A stretch of DNA of 64,000 nucleotides from Prauserella alba. GTDB taxonomy: Bacteria; Actinomycetota; Actinomycetes; Mycobacteriales; Pseudonocardiaceae. This document shows positions 1 through 8,424 of the stretch, in pieces. The DNA lies in assembly GCF_024171735.1 (NCBI RefSeq), contig NZ_JAMTCH010000007.1, positions 248,001 to 312,000 on the forward strand, given 5' to 3'. Under the pieces are notes generated by a model, which saw only the letters and a program-made list of their open reading frames with translations, ran no database searches and had not been told where the DNA came from. The position numbers and the translations under genes were made by a program. The stretch's first letter is position 1, and each line of letters begins with the position of its first letter.

Positions 1-135
1 CTGGTGGGTGATCAGCACGGCGTCGAGGTCGGTGAGGTTCTCGAACCCTGAGGAGAACGCACCGGGATCGATGAGGATCCGTGCCCGGTCGGTCTCGAGC
101 AGGACGCAGGCGTGTCCGTAGTGGGTGACGCGCAT
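1..135 (-). CDS. MBL-fold metallo-hydrolase, N-terminal 45 residues only
   Basis: This is the first 45 codons of a gene that leaves the window at position 1. It opens MRVTHYGHACVLLE and continues with LIDPGAF and LITHQ. That is the first two strands of the metallo-beta-lactamase fold of UlaG/YycJ-like hydrolases; the next residues should be the metal-binding HxHxDH motif, which lies outside the window. The ATG at 133-135 is the natural start, since the family begins at this strand. It is divergent from the aldehyde dehydrogenase at 471. The substrate cannot be told from this fragment. Confidence 0.8.
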   Translation of the reverse strand, partial: MRVTHYGHACVLLETDRARILIDPGAFSSGFENLTDLDAVLITHQ

Positions 136-470
136 CGGTGGCTCCTCGCGCGGGTGGCTGACTGGTGCGATGGTCACGATATCCGCCGCTGCCCGCCACG
201 CAGGCCCCGAGAACACCCCACGGGCACCTTGGGGGCGTCGAACACAGCCACGCGCCAGCGTGTCGTTGTGGTCGGGCCGGCGGGAAGGGCCCCGAATCTT
301 CCCCTCGCAGCGTCGCAGGACCGGGGAATGAGGGCTGGGCGCTGCGGTCAGGCCCGCCGGCGTGAGGGGAAGATGTGGCGCGTTGAGTGCCACCAAGGTG
401 CCCTTGGGGGCACCGAGGACAGCGTAGTTGGCACATTGCCAGCAGTGGGGCGCGGTCGTACCCTCGGGGC
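136..470. other. Divergent intergenic region with repeat debris
   Basis: This 335-bp gap between the divergent MBL gene and the aldehyde dehydrogenase has no credible ORF. It holds one half-copy of the window's palindromic repeat (376-414) and a more degenerate stretch at 219-251 that resembles the left arm and loop of the same element. Promoters for both flanking genes must lie here, but none is clear. Confidence 0.5.
376..414. repeat. Half copy of the palindromic intergenic repeat
   Basis: It keeps the loop (GTTGAGT) and the right arm ending GGTGCCCTTGGGGGCACC, which is identical to the right arm of the copy ending at 46270. The left arm is not preserved. Translation through it adds a false start reading CPWG upstream of the aldehyde dehydrogenase. 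Confidence 0.7.
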
Positions 471-1940
471 ATGACCACTGTGCTCACCGGCGAGACGTTC
501 GAATCGTTCGACCCGGCCACCGGCGAGGTCGTCGGCACCTACCCGGTGCACACCGCGGAGCAGGTCGAGGCCGCCGTGGCGAGGGCGCGCGACGCCGCCG
601 TCTGGTGGGACTCCCTGGGGTTCGCGGGCCGCGCCGAGCGCCTGGCCGCCTGGCGCGCCGCATTGGCCAAGCGCATGCCGGAGTTGTGCGGCGTCATCAC
701 CGAGGAGACCGGCAAGCCGGCCGGGGACGCCCAGCTCGAACTCGTCCTCGCGATCGAACACCTGGCGTGGGCTGCCAAGCACGCACGCAAGGTCCTCGGC
801 CCGCAGCGCCGTTCGCCCGGTCTGTTGCTGTCGAACCAGGCGGCGAGCGTCGAGTACCAGCCGCTCGGCGTCGTCGGCGTCATCGGACCGTGGAACTATC
901 CGGTCTACACGCCGCTCGGTTCGATCAGCTACGCGCTCGCCGCCGGTAACGCCGTCGTCTTCAAACCCTCCGAGTTCACGCCCGGTGTGGGCAAGTGGCT
1001 GGTCGAGTCGTTCGCCGAAGCGGTGCCGGAACACCCGGTGCTGCAGCTCGTCACGGGCCTCGGCGACACGGGCGCGGCGCTGACGAGGGCCGGCGTCGAC
1101 AAGATCGCCTTCACCGGCTCGGCGGCGACCGGCAAGAAGGTCATGGCGTCGGCTGCCGAAACCCTGACGCCCGTGGTCATCGAGGCGGGCGGCAAGGACC
1201 CGCTGCTCGTCGACGCGGACGCGGACCTCGACGCCGCCGCCGACGCCACCGTCTGGGGCGCGTTCTCCAACGCGGGGCAGACCTGTGCGGGTGTCGAGCG
1301 CGTGTACGTCCACGAGCGCGTCTACGACGAGTTCGTCGCCAAGGTCGTCGCCAAGGCCGAGGACGTCGACGCCGGTGAGCAGTACGGCCCCATGACCATG
1401 CCCGCGCAGCTGGACGTCGTGCGCAGGCACATCCAGGACGCGCTGGCCGCGGGTGGTAGGGCGCTGGTCGGCGGTGCCGACGCCGTTGGCGACCGGTACG
1501 TCAAGCCGACCGTGCTCGTCGACGTGCCGGAGGACTGCTCCGCGGTTCGTGAGGAGACGTTCGGCCCGACCGTGACCATCGCCAAGGTCGCCGACATGGA
1601 CGAAGCCGTCGACAGGGCCAACGATTCTGCCTACGGCCTCGGTTCGACGGTGTTCTCGAAGGCGCGCGGCATGGAACTGGCGCGGCGGCTGCGCACCGGG
1701 CAGACGGCGATCAACGCGCCGTTGTCGTTCGCGGGCATCGCCTCGCTCCCGTTCGGCGGCAGCGGCGAATCCGGGTTCGGCCGTATCCACGGACCGGAGG
1801 GGCTGCGCGAGTTCGCCCGCCCCAAGGCCATCGCCCGCCAGCGGTTCACCGCCCCGATCGCGCTGACCTCGTTCGCGCGGTCGAAGAAGACCGAGGCGAT
1901 CATCGGCAAGCTCATGGCGAAGCTCCACGGCAAGGGCTGA
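471..1940 (+). CDS. Aldehyde dehydrogenase (NAD(P)+-dependent)
   Basis: A 489-residue cytosolic member of the ALDH superfamily that should oxidise an aldehyde to its acid. Visible features are the oxyanion-hole Asn in PWNYP (about 142), the cofactor-binding Lys in FKPSEF (165), FTGSAATG (214-221), the general-base Glu in IEAGGKDP (238) and the nucleophilic Cys in NAGQTCAG (272). The usual ELGGKSP reads EAGGKDP here. The frame is open upstream to 387, but that extension is translated palindromic repeat, so the ATG at 471 is chosen. The gene is monocistronic as far as seen. Its substrate is unknown; the succinate-semialdehyde or betaine-aldehyde group is the nearest guess. Confidence 0.93.
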   Translation: MTTVLTGETFESFDPATGEVVGTYPVHTAEQVEAAVARARDAAVWWDSLGFAGRAERLAAWRAALAKRMPELCGVITEETGKPAGDAQLELVLAIEHLAWAAKHARKVLGPQRRSPGLLLSNQAASVEYQPLGVVGVIGPWNYPVYTPLGSISYALAAGNAVVFKPSEFTPGVGKWLVESFAEAVPEHPVLQLVTGLGDTGAALTRAGVDKIAFTGSAATGKKVMASAAETLTPVVIEAGGKDPLLVDADADLDAAADATVWGAFSNAGQTCAGVERVYVHERVYDEFVAKVVAKAEDVDAGEQYGPMTMPAQLDVVRRHIQDALAAGGRALVGGADAVGDRYVKPTVLVDVPEDCSAVREETFGPTVTIAKVADMDEAVDRANDSAYGLGSTVFSKARGMELARRLRTGQTAINAPLSFAGIASLPFGGSGESGFGRIHGPEGLREFARPKAIARQRFTAPIALTSFARSKKTEAIIGKLMAKLHGKG

Positions 1941-2092
1941 CCCGCGCTCCTGACCGCGACCGGCCCGCGGTCTGCATACGCGTTGCCTCCCGCGGCGCAC
2001 CGCTGAAAGCGGCGCGTTCCGGTCAGCTGGTGTGTTAAGAAGTCCCGGGTCGCAGCCACCGTGGGGCCCGCGCACCAGCGAGGGGATGGCGC

Positions 2093-2839
2093 ATGAATCA
2101 GCCGTATGCGGGCGGATATCCGCAGCAGCCGGGCGGTCCCGGCCGGTTCGCCCAGCCCGGCGGGTACGGACCTGCGGGTCACGGACACCCGCAGGCCGGG
2201 TTCGCCCCGCGCAAGCCGAGCAAAGCGATGGCCTACGTGACGGCGAGCGCGTTCCTGCCCGCGATCGCGATCCTGTACCTCTCGGCGACAGTGGCGACCG
2301 ACTCCTCGTTGGGTAGCGAGTTCGCCGTGCACATGCGCATGACCTTGACCGGCCTGGCGTTCGTGGACTCGTCGACCGACATCGTCGACGCGATCATCGC
2401 GGTGACCTTCTCGTATACCTCGACTCTGTTGCTGTTCGTGCTGTGGATGTTCGCTCGGTACGGGTTCGCGCGGTGGATCACGGCGGTGCTGGGTTTGCTC
2501 GGCTTCGCGTACTACGCGTACGCACCGATCAAGCTCACGCTGATCGGCTTCGAGGTGAGCGCGGGTGGGCACACATACGAAACCGAGCTGCCGTTCGAGT
2601 ACACGATCACCTCGGTGATCGTTGCCGTCGTCCTGCTGGTTGCCTCGATCATGGCCGTGCTGCCGGCGACCGGTCGTGCGATGCGCGGAGGTGAGCCGAA
2701 ACAGCCGCACGGGCCGCCGGGACCGGGCGCCGGACCGCCGGGCTACGGACCACCCGGCCACTACCCACCCGGTTACGGCACACCGCCCGGTTATGACCCG
2801 CCTGGTTACGGCCCGCCGGGGCGCGGGCCCGGATTCTGA
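2093..2839 (+). CDS. Four-helix membrane protein with Pro/Gly/Tyr-rich tails
   Basis: A 248-residue protein I cannot assign to a family. The first ~40 residues are rich in Gly, Pro, Gln and Tyr. Four hydrophobic segments follow at about 45-66, 100-122, 125-150 and 178-205, and the C-terminal ~45 residues are PPGYG-type repeats. Both tails look disordered and probably cytoplasmic. The N-terminus resembles those of the six membrane paralogues at 21.6-29 kb, though the membrane domains differ. The ATG at 2093 follows GAGGGG. It lies upstream of purS on the same strand but is separated from it by about 350 bp. Confidence 0.75.
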   Translation: MNQPYAGGYPQQPGGPGRFAQPGGYGPAGHGHPQAGFAPRKPSKAMAYVTASAFLPAIAILYLSATVATDSSLGSEFAVHMRMTLTGLAFVDSSTDIVDAIIAVTFSYTSTLLLFVLWMFARYGFARWITAVLGLLGFAYYAYAPIKLTLIGFEVSAGGHTYETELPFEYTITSVIVAVVLLVASIMAVLPATGRAMRGGEPKQPHGPPGPGAGPPGYGPPGHYPPGYGTPPGYDPPGYGPPGRGPGF

Positions 2840-3187
2840 GCCCGCTCGACGTACTCGAGCGGCGTCCGGTCGCGGCCACCTCGCCGCATCCGGTGCCGAG
2901 CGCGATCTCGTCCACTCACCCGTCGCGGTCGATCGGTGACTCAGGGTTGCTGAACGGGCCGTCGTTGTCCTCCGAACCGGTGAGTCCGGCATCTCCGACG
3001 CAACCGACGGAACCGGCACACGTCTCCCGACGTAGAAGCCGGTGCCGACCGGCGGGGCCGAGGGGCGTCGGGGGTCTCTCGGCCCCGAAGGCCGGCTCCG
3101 GCTTCCGCTGGGTTACGCTTGGCGTGCTATCCGACCTGCGGAAATGTTCTTCAACGCAGTGCTTTCGAACGCAAGGAGCAGCCTGTC
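2840..3187 (+). other. Untranslated region upstream of purS, with a hairpin
   Basis: There is no credible gene in these 348 bases. A perfect 9-bp stem, GGGGCCGAG at 3054-3062 and CTCGGCCCC at 3078-3086 with a 15-nt loop, lies about 100 bp before purS. No T-tract follows, so it could be leader structure or a terminator for the preceding gene. A ribosome-binding AAGGAG sits at 3173-3178, nine bases before the purS GTG. Confidence 0.4.
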
Positions 3188-3427
3188 GTGGCCCGAGTAG
3201 TCGTCGACGTCATGCCCAAACCCGAGATCCTCGACCCGCAGGGGCAGGCCGTCGCCGGCGCCCTTCCGCGGCTCGGGTTCGACGGGGTGGCCGAAGTTCG
3301 CCAGGGCAAGCATTTCGAGCTCGAAGTCGACGACTCGGTCGACGACGACACGCTCGCGAAGATCGCCGAGGGCTTCCTCGCAAACCCCGTGATCGAGGAC
3401 TGGACGATCCGGCGGGTGGAGCAGTGA
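3188..3427 (+). CDS. purS: Phosphoribosylformylglycinamidine synthase subunit PurS
   Basis: A 79-residue protein of the usual PurS size. PurS dimers bridge PurL and PurQ in the three-part FGAM synthase that carries out step four of purine synthesis. The sequence opens [19 protein letters not shown] and contains the family's GFxGVxxVRQGKxFEL pattern. The frame is open upstream to 3119, but the GTG at 3188 is preferred because AAGGAG sits nine bases before it and homologues start at this strand. Its stop overlaps the purQ GTG by three bases, so the two are translationally coupled. Confidence 0.95.
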   Translation: MARVVVDVMPKPEILDPQGQAVAGALPRLGFDGVAEVRQGKHFELEVDDSVDDDTLAKIAEGFLANPVIEDWTIRRVEQ

Positions 3428-4104
3428 CCGCTCGCATCGGCGTCATCACCTTCCCCGGCACGCTCGACGACGTCGACGCCGCCCGCGCGGTGCGGTACTC
3501 CGGCGCCGAGGCCGTCTCGCTGTGGCATGCCGACGCCGACCTCCACGGTGTCGATGCGGTCGTCGTGCCCGGCGGGTTCTCCTACGGCGACTACCTCCGC
3601 TGCGGTGCGATCGCCCGGTTCGCGCCCGTGATGACGTCGGTGATCGACGCCGCGGGCAAGGGCATGCCGGTGCTGGGCATCTGCAACGGCTTCCAGATCC
3701 TCTGCGAGGCGGGACTGTTGCCGGGTGCGCTCGTCCGCAACGAGAAGCTGCACTTCGTGTGCCGCGACCAGTGGCTGCGCGTCGAGAACAACACGACGTC
3801 GTGGAGCACTCGTTACGACTCCGGCGCCGAGGTGCTGATTCCGCTGAAGTCCGGCGAGGGCGGCTACATGGCCGACGAGCCCACGCTGGAGCGTCTCGAA
3901 GGCGACGGCCGCGTGGTGTTCCGGTACGTCGGCGAGAACCCGAACGGGTCGCGCAGCGACATCGCGGGTGTCGCCGACGAGAGCGGCCGGGTCGTCGGGC
4001 TGATGCCGCACCCCGAGCACGCCATCGACGCACTCACGGGCCCGTCCGACGACGGTCTCGGCATGTTCTACTCCGCGCTCGACGCGCTGGGCGTCGCGGC
4101 CTGA
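3424..4104 (+). CDS. purQ: Phosphoribosylformylglycinamidine synthase subunit PurQ (glutaminase)
   Basis: A 226-residue class I glutamine amidotransferase that supplies ammonia to PurL. The nucleophile is Cys87 in GICNGFQ, and the His and Glu of the triad are 196 and 198 in MPHPEH. The [14 protein letters not shown] segment (49-62) is diagnostic for PurQ. The GTG start lies inside the purS stop (GTGA overlap). The partner purL is not adjacent: it lies about 9 kb downstream at 13058, beyond an exporter and a phosphonate cassette. Confidence 0.96.
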   Translation: MTARIGVITFPGTLDDVDAARAVRYSGAEAVSLWHADADLHGVDAVVVPGGFSYGDYLRCGAIARFAPVMTSVIDAAGKGMPVLGICNGFQILCEAGLLPGALVRNEKLHFVCRDQWLRVENNTTSWSTRYDSGAEVLIPLKSGEGGYMADEPTLERLEGDGRVVFRYVGENPNGSRSDIAGVADESGRVVGLMPHPEHAIDALTGPSDDGLGMFYSALDALGVAA

Positions 4105-4134
4105 AACGGTAAGCACAGCGGGGAGATTCGCCGC

Positions 4135-4206
4135 GTCACTGTTTCGCCGTGTCACTGTTTCGCCGTGTCACTGTTTCGCCGTGTCACTGTTTCGCCGGGT
4201 CACTGT
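4135..4206. repeat. 16-bp tandem repeat, 4.5 units
   Basis: The unit GTCACTGTTTCGCCGT is repeated head to tail: 4135-4150, 4151-4166 and 4167-4182 are identical, 4183-4198 differs at the last base, and a partial fifth unit starts at 4199. The last unit contains the stop codon of the minus-strand ABC gene (4200-4202). The array fills the gap between the convergent ends of purQ and that gene. A 16-bp period is not a multiple of three, so it is not coding. Confidence 0.9.
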
Positions 4207-5954
4207 GCCGCGGCGTCCTGAGCGGAGGCGGTTCGAATCAGCCGCGCGTAGGGCCCGTCGGCGCTGAGCAGCTCGGCGTGGCTGCCCAGTTCGCTGATGC
4301 GCCCGTCCTCGACGACGGCGACACGGTCGGCGGCGGCCGCGGTGTGCAGCCGGTGCGCGATCGCGATCACGGTGCGCCCCTCCAGCACCCGCGCGAGGGT
4401 GCGTTCGAGATCCCTCGCCGACGACGTGTCGAGCAGTGACGTGGCCTCGTCCAGTACGAGCGTGTGCGGATCCGCGAGCACCACCCGCGCGAGCGCGAGT
4501 TGCTGTGCGACGGCCGCTGGCACCGCGTGGGCGCCCGTGCCGACGGTGGTGTTCAGCCCGTCGGGCAGCGCCGCCGCCCAACGGTCGCCGCCCACGGCGC
4601 GCAGCGCGTCCCACAGCCGCTCGTCGGTCCACGAGCCGCCGCCGGGGAGTGTCAGATTCTCTCGTAGTGTGCCCGCGAAGACGTGCTGTTCCTGCGTCAG
4701 CAACAGCACCTCCCCGCGGAGCAGGTCGTCGGCGAGCGCCGACGCCTCGGAACCACCGATCGTCACCGAACCGCGCGTCGGCGCGGAGATCCCCGCGAGC
4801 AGCCTGCCGAGCGTCGATTTCCCCGCTCCCGACGGTCCGACGATCGCCAGTCGCTGCCCGCGCGGCACCCGCAGGTCCATCCCGCGGAGCACCTCTTTGC
4901 CCGTGGCGTAGCTGAAGTGCACGTCGCGGAGCTCGATGTCCCTGCCGTTGGGTGCGCCCGCGGTGCGCTCGTCCTCGGGGGCCTGCACACCGAGCACTCT
5001 GCGCAGGGCCGTTCCGGCGACCGCCATGTCCTCGAACCACCACAGCAGCTCGTCCATCGGCGTGGCGAGCGCCTGGATGTACAGCACCATCGTGGCGATC
5101 GTGCCCAGCTCGACGAGTCCTTGCGCGTAGGCCCAGCCGCCGAGCGCCAGCGTCGCCGCGATCGGCAGCGTGTGCGACAGCTCGAGGAACGGCGTCCAGC
5201 GGGTCTGCATCAGCCGCAGCCGCCGTTCGCCCCGCAGCGCGGTCTGCAGGCTGTCCTCGCCGGTGCGTTCGCGGTGGCCGGTCAACCCGAACGCCTCGGC
5301 GGTCCGCGCGCCCTCGGCCGTTTCGTGGGTCGTCGAGTGCAGCACCGCCCACGACCGGAGCATGCGTGCGATGACGTCGGGTGCCCGCCGCAGGTACCAG
5401 CGGGTCGGGAGGTGGACCACCGCGACGGCCACGAGCAGGGCGAGCGCCAGCAGCGGCGAGGTCGCGATCATCGCGACGGTCGTGATCGACAGCGTCAGTG
5501 CCGACGTCGTGATCGTCGGCACCGCGTTGCGGACGGCGTGGTCGATCCGGTCGACGTCGGAGGTCGCCCTGCTGAGCAGGTCGCCCGTGCCCGCCGTCTC
5601 GATGTCGTTCAGCGGCAATCGCAGCGCCTGGTCGATGAGGCCCTCGCGTGCCCCGGCGATGATGCGTTCGCCGAGCATGCCGACGCGCGCGCGGGCCGCC
5701 TTGCTGAGCGCTGCCTGCACCACGAGTGCCGCGACGAACATGAGCGCGAGGACGTCGATCTCCCCGGTGCCGCCGCCCGCGGTGACGTGGTCGACGAGGG
5801 TGCCGAGGATCTGCGGCCCCGCGATACCCGCCACCGTCGCGACGGTGAACAGTCCCGCGGCGACCAGGAACGCCCTGCGGTGCCGCCGCAGCGTTCCGCG
5901 CAGCCAGTTCCGCGTCGCGGCACGTGATGCCAGCGGCAGCGTGCTGCCGATCAT
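4200..5954 (-). CDS. ABC exporter half-transporter with intact Walker A and degenerate signature
   Basis: A 584-residue half-transporter of the MdlB/Lsr-like exporter class: a transmembrane domain (about 1-320) fused to a nucleotide-binding domain. Walker A is GPSGAGKST (373-381), Walker B is TLVLDE (about 498-503) and the switch His is His534 in AIAHRL. The LSGGQ signature is lost; the aligned stretch at 477-485 reads AVPAAVAQQ. The ATG overlaps the upstream gene's stop (ATGA at 5951-5954), so the two are made together and should form a heterodimer. Only one composite ATP site then looks complete. The substrate is unknown. Confidence 0.93.
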   Translation of the reverse strand: MIGSTLPLASRAATRNWLRGTLRRHRRAFLVAAGLFTVATVAGIAGPQILGTLVDHVTAGGGTGEIDVLALMFVAALVVQAALSKAARARVGMLGERIIAGAREGLIDQALRLPLNDIETAGTGDLLSRATSDVDRIDHAVRNAVPTITTSALTLSITTVAMIATSPLLALALLVAVAVVHLPTRWYLRRAPDVIARMLRSWAVLHSTTHETAEGARTAEAFGLTGHRERTGEDSLQTALRGERRLRLMQTRWTPFLELSHTLPIAATLALGGWAYAQGLVELGTIATMVLYIQALATPMDELLWWFEDMAVAGTALRRVLGVQAPEDERTAGAPNGRDIELRDVHFSYATGKEVLRGMDLRVPRGQRLAIVGPSGAGKSTLGRLLAGISAPTRGSVTIGGSEASALADDLLRGEVLLLTQEQHVFAGTLRENLTLPGGGSWTDERLWDALRAVGGDRWAAALPDGLNTTVGTGAHAVPAAVAQQLALARVVLADPHTLVLDEATSLLDTSSARDLERTLARVLEGRTVIAIAHRLHTAAAADRVAVVEDGRISELGSHAELLSADGPYARLIRTASAQDAAAQ

Positions 5955-7612
5955 CGGTGCGACACCTCCTGGGCCGGGTCGGCGAGCGTCAGGTCGTCGG
6001 CGGTCACGACGTGGTCGGCCACCGCGGCCCAGAGCGCGCTCTGTGCGAACACGACAGTCGTCCTGCCCCGCCGCAGAGCGGCGACGCGTTCGGTGATGCG
6101 GGCCTCGGTGTGGGCGTCGACCGCAGATGTGGGTTCGTCGAGCACCAGTACGTCGGCGTCGGTCACGAGGGCGCGCGCGAGGCTCAGTCGCTGCCGTTGA
6201 CCACCGGACACCTCGCGGCCGCGTTCGCCGATGTGCTCCCTGAGCCCTTCCGGAAGGCCGGCCAGGATGTCGTCGGCGTCGGCCGCCCAGAGCGCTTTGT
6301 CGACGTCGCCACCACGCCGGCGAGCCGCGTCGAGTTCGTCGGCGAGGATGCCGGAGAACCAGAAGTCCTGGTTGTGGGCGTAGACGACGCGTTCGCGCAG
6401 CTCGGCGAGTCCTACTCGGTCGGTCGGGACGCCGGACAGCAGCGCGGGTTCGCCCTCGCCGGTGAATCTGCTCAGCCGCTGCATGATCGCTTCCGCGTGC
6501 TCGCCCGCGTCGACGACGGTGAGTTCTCCTGCAGCTGCCGTCAGCCCGGTCGCGGGGTCACCCGCGTCGAGCGGCCCTTCGGGCAGCGTGGCGGGGCGCT
6601 CGGGTTTGGGAAGGTCCCTGCGCAGGGACAGCAGTCTGCACACCCTCGCCGCCGACACCAGCGCCGAGGCGAGGTCGCCGGTGGCCATGGTCGCGGTCGT
6701 CACCGGGATCGCGAGGAACGCAGATGCGCCGTAGAACGCGACGAGCTCGCCCGCCGTGATGTCGCCTGCCAGCGCGAGCCGCGCGCCCAGCCAGGTGATC
6801 GCCACGGTGACGAGACCGGGCAACACCACCTCCGCGGCCGCGAGCCACGACTGCGCCCGCGCCACGCCCATCCCCGTGTCACGCACATGGCCGCTCGCGG
6901 CGCGGAACCGATCGCCGAACTGCCGTTCGCCGCCGACGCCGCGCAGGATCCGCAGCCCGGACACCACGTCCGCGCCGACCGCGCTCATCGCCGACCGCCG
7001 CTGTCGCTGCGCGTCGACCTTCCGCTGGATCGGCGCGACGAGCGGACCGATCCCCGCCACCGCCAGCGGCACGCCGATGAGCGCCACCCCAGCCAGCAGT
7101 GGTGAGTAACTCAGCAGCGCGACACCCACGGCGAGGAATGCCACGACCGAACCCAGCAGTCGCCCCGACACCTCGAACACGTTGCCGATGCGGCTCAGGT
7201 CCGACGACGAGATCGCCAGTACCTCGCCCGAACCGGCCTGCGCCCGCAGCGAACCGCCGAGCCGTGCGACGTGCGTCGCCACGAGTCGCTGCGTCGTCGA
7301 CGCGCCGTGCAGCCACATGCCGACGACGGTGAACATCAGCGCGCCCCCGAACACCGCCTGGCCCACGCCGATGCCGACGATCAGCGCGATCGCGCCGACG
7401 AGGTCGGCGGTGTCGGCGCCCGCGATGCCGCGGTCGATCGCGTCACCGACCACCAGCGGCAGGAACGCACCCGGCACGAGCCATACCGCGCCGAGTACGG
7501 CCGCGGACACCGCGAGCCACGGCCGCGAACCGAGTACGGCCAGCAGGAACCGCAGCGGGGTCGGCTGCTGCGGGAGCGTCACGTCGGGAGCGGGGTACGG
7601 CTTGGTGAGCAC
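5951..7612 (-). CDS. ABC exporter half-transporter lacking Walker A
   Basis: A 553-residue partner of the downstream half-transporter. The transmembrane domain is about 20-315. In the nucleotide-binding domain the P-loop is gone: residues 362-375 read GELTVVDAGEHAEA where GxxGxGKST is expected. The signature VSGGQRQR (468-475) and Walker B VLVLDEPTS (488-496) are perfect, and the switch His is replaced by Gln524 in VVFAQS. Its signature would complete the partner's intact Walker A site. The GTG at 7612 was chosen because it precedes the first transmembrane segment by a normal distance. The open frame runs to 8011, but that part is antisense to the HAD gene and Arg-rich. The start is uncertain, with no strong ribosome-binding site. 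Confidence 0.88.
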   Translation of the reverse strand: MLTKPYPAPDVTLPQQPTPLRFLLAVLGSRPWLAVSAAVLGAVWLVPGAFLPLVVGDAIDRGIAGADTADLVGAIALIVGIGVGQAVFGGALMFTVVGMWLHGASTTQRLVATHVARLGGSLRAQAGSGEVLAISSSDLSRIGNVFEVSGRLLGSVVAFLAVGVALLSYSPLLAGVALIGVPLAVAGIGPLVAPIQRKVDAQRQRRSAMSAVGADVVSGLRILRGVGGERQFGDRFRAASGHVRDTGMGVARAQSWLAAAEVVLPGLVTVAITWLGARLALAGDITAGELVAFYGASAFLAIPVTTATMATGDLASALVSAARVCRLLSLRRDLPKPERPATLPEGPLDAGDPATGLTAAAGELTVVDAGEHAEAIMQRLSRFTGEGEPALLSGVPTDRVGLAELRERVVYAHNQDFWFSGILADELDAARRRGGDVDKALWAADADDILAGLPEGLREHIGERGREVSGGQRQRLSLARALVTDADVLVLDEPTSAVDAHTEARITERVAALRRGRTTVVFAQSALWAAVADHVVTADDLTLADPAQEVSHR

Positions 7613-7713
7613 GTGGCACCACGTTACGAACGGCCTCCGCCGATGGCGAGCGAGTTTCCGGTGGAGGAGCCCGGCCGGTCGGCCGGGCACGCCGCGCGCC
7701 GGGTGTCCGGGGT

Positions 7714-8424
7714 CTACTCCACGCTCGACGTGCCCGGTGTCGCGGCGGATACCGGCACGCCGAGTAGCTCGGGCAGGTCGGCGACGCTCGGTAACAGGTG
7801 GGTGTGCCGCACCGCACCGAGGTCCGTGGCGTCGTACCCGCCGGTCAGGACACCGACGACCGTGCCGGCTCCGGCGTTGTGGCCCGCCTCGAGATCGCGG
7901 CGCGTGTCCCCGGCGACGACGACGTCCGCGACGGCGCGCACCCCGGTGCGTTCCATCGCACGGAAGATCATGTACGGGGCGGGCCTGCCGGCCGGGACGT
8001 CGTCGACGCACACGACCGCGTCCAGCACGCCGGTGGTCCAGCCGAGCGTGGCGAGCAGACCGTCCACGACGGACCTGTCGAATCCGGTGGTCAGCGCGAC
8101 CTTGATGTCGGCGGCTCGTAACGCGGCGATCGCCTCGGGGACCCCGGGCAGCGGCTGCGGTGGCCTCGACCGGTATGCGGCGTCGAGCCTCGCGTGGAAA
8201 TCGGTGAACGCGGATTCCACAACGGACGGATTAGGAACGCGGCCCTTCCCTTGCTCCAGTAGCCCTGTGATGGCTTCCTTCTTGTCGGCACCCATCCAGC
8301 GCTGGATGTCTGTTGTGGACGGTGATGCGCCTGCGGCGACGACAGCGCCCTCGAGCGCCGTGTACACCGCCCCGCGTTCGTCGACGGTGGTACCTGCGAT
8401 GTCCAGTACGGCGAGTGCGGTCAC
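7714..8424 (-). CDS. Phosphonatase-like HAD hydrolase (PhnX-like)
   Basis: A 236-residue HAD-superfamily hydrolase of the phosphonatase-like type. The nucleophile motif is LDIAGTTVDE, with Asp8 and Ala10; the D-x-A-G-T form, with Ala where most HADs have a second Asp, is the phosphonoacetaldehyde hydrolase signature. Lys48 in WMGADKK aligns with the Schiff-base Lys53 of Bacillus PhnX. The His three residues further on in PhnX is Ala51 here. The role inferred is P-C bond cleavage of a phosphono-aldehyde produced by the FAD enzyme at 9279. The GTG start overlaps the stop of the GntR gene (8421-8424), so the two are co-translated. It is not the canonical PhnX, and the exact substrate is unproven. 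Confidence 0.85.
   Translation of the reverse strand: MTALAVLDIAGTTVDERGAVYTALEGAVVAAGASPSTTDIQRWMGADKKEAITGLLEQGKGRVPNPSVVESAFTDFHARLDAAYRSRPPQPLPGVPEAIAALRAADIKVALTTGFDRSVVDGLLATLGWTTGVLDAVVCVDDVPAGRPAPYMIFRAMERTGVRAVADVVVAGDTRRDLEAGHNAGAGTVVGVLTGGYDATDLGAVRHTHLLPSVADLPELLGVPVSAATPGTSSVE

Noticed and set aside
387-470. Upstream extension of the first aldehyde dehydrogenase (MPPRCPWGH start)
   Set aside because: The extension is translated palindromic repeat. The ALDH fold begins normally at the ATG at 471.
7613-8011. N-terminal 133-codon extension of the upstream ABC half-transporter
   Set aside because: It is antisense to the conserved phosphonatase-like gene, very Arg-rich, and precedes the normal start of the membrane domain.
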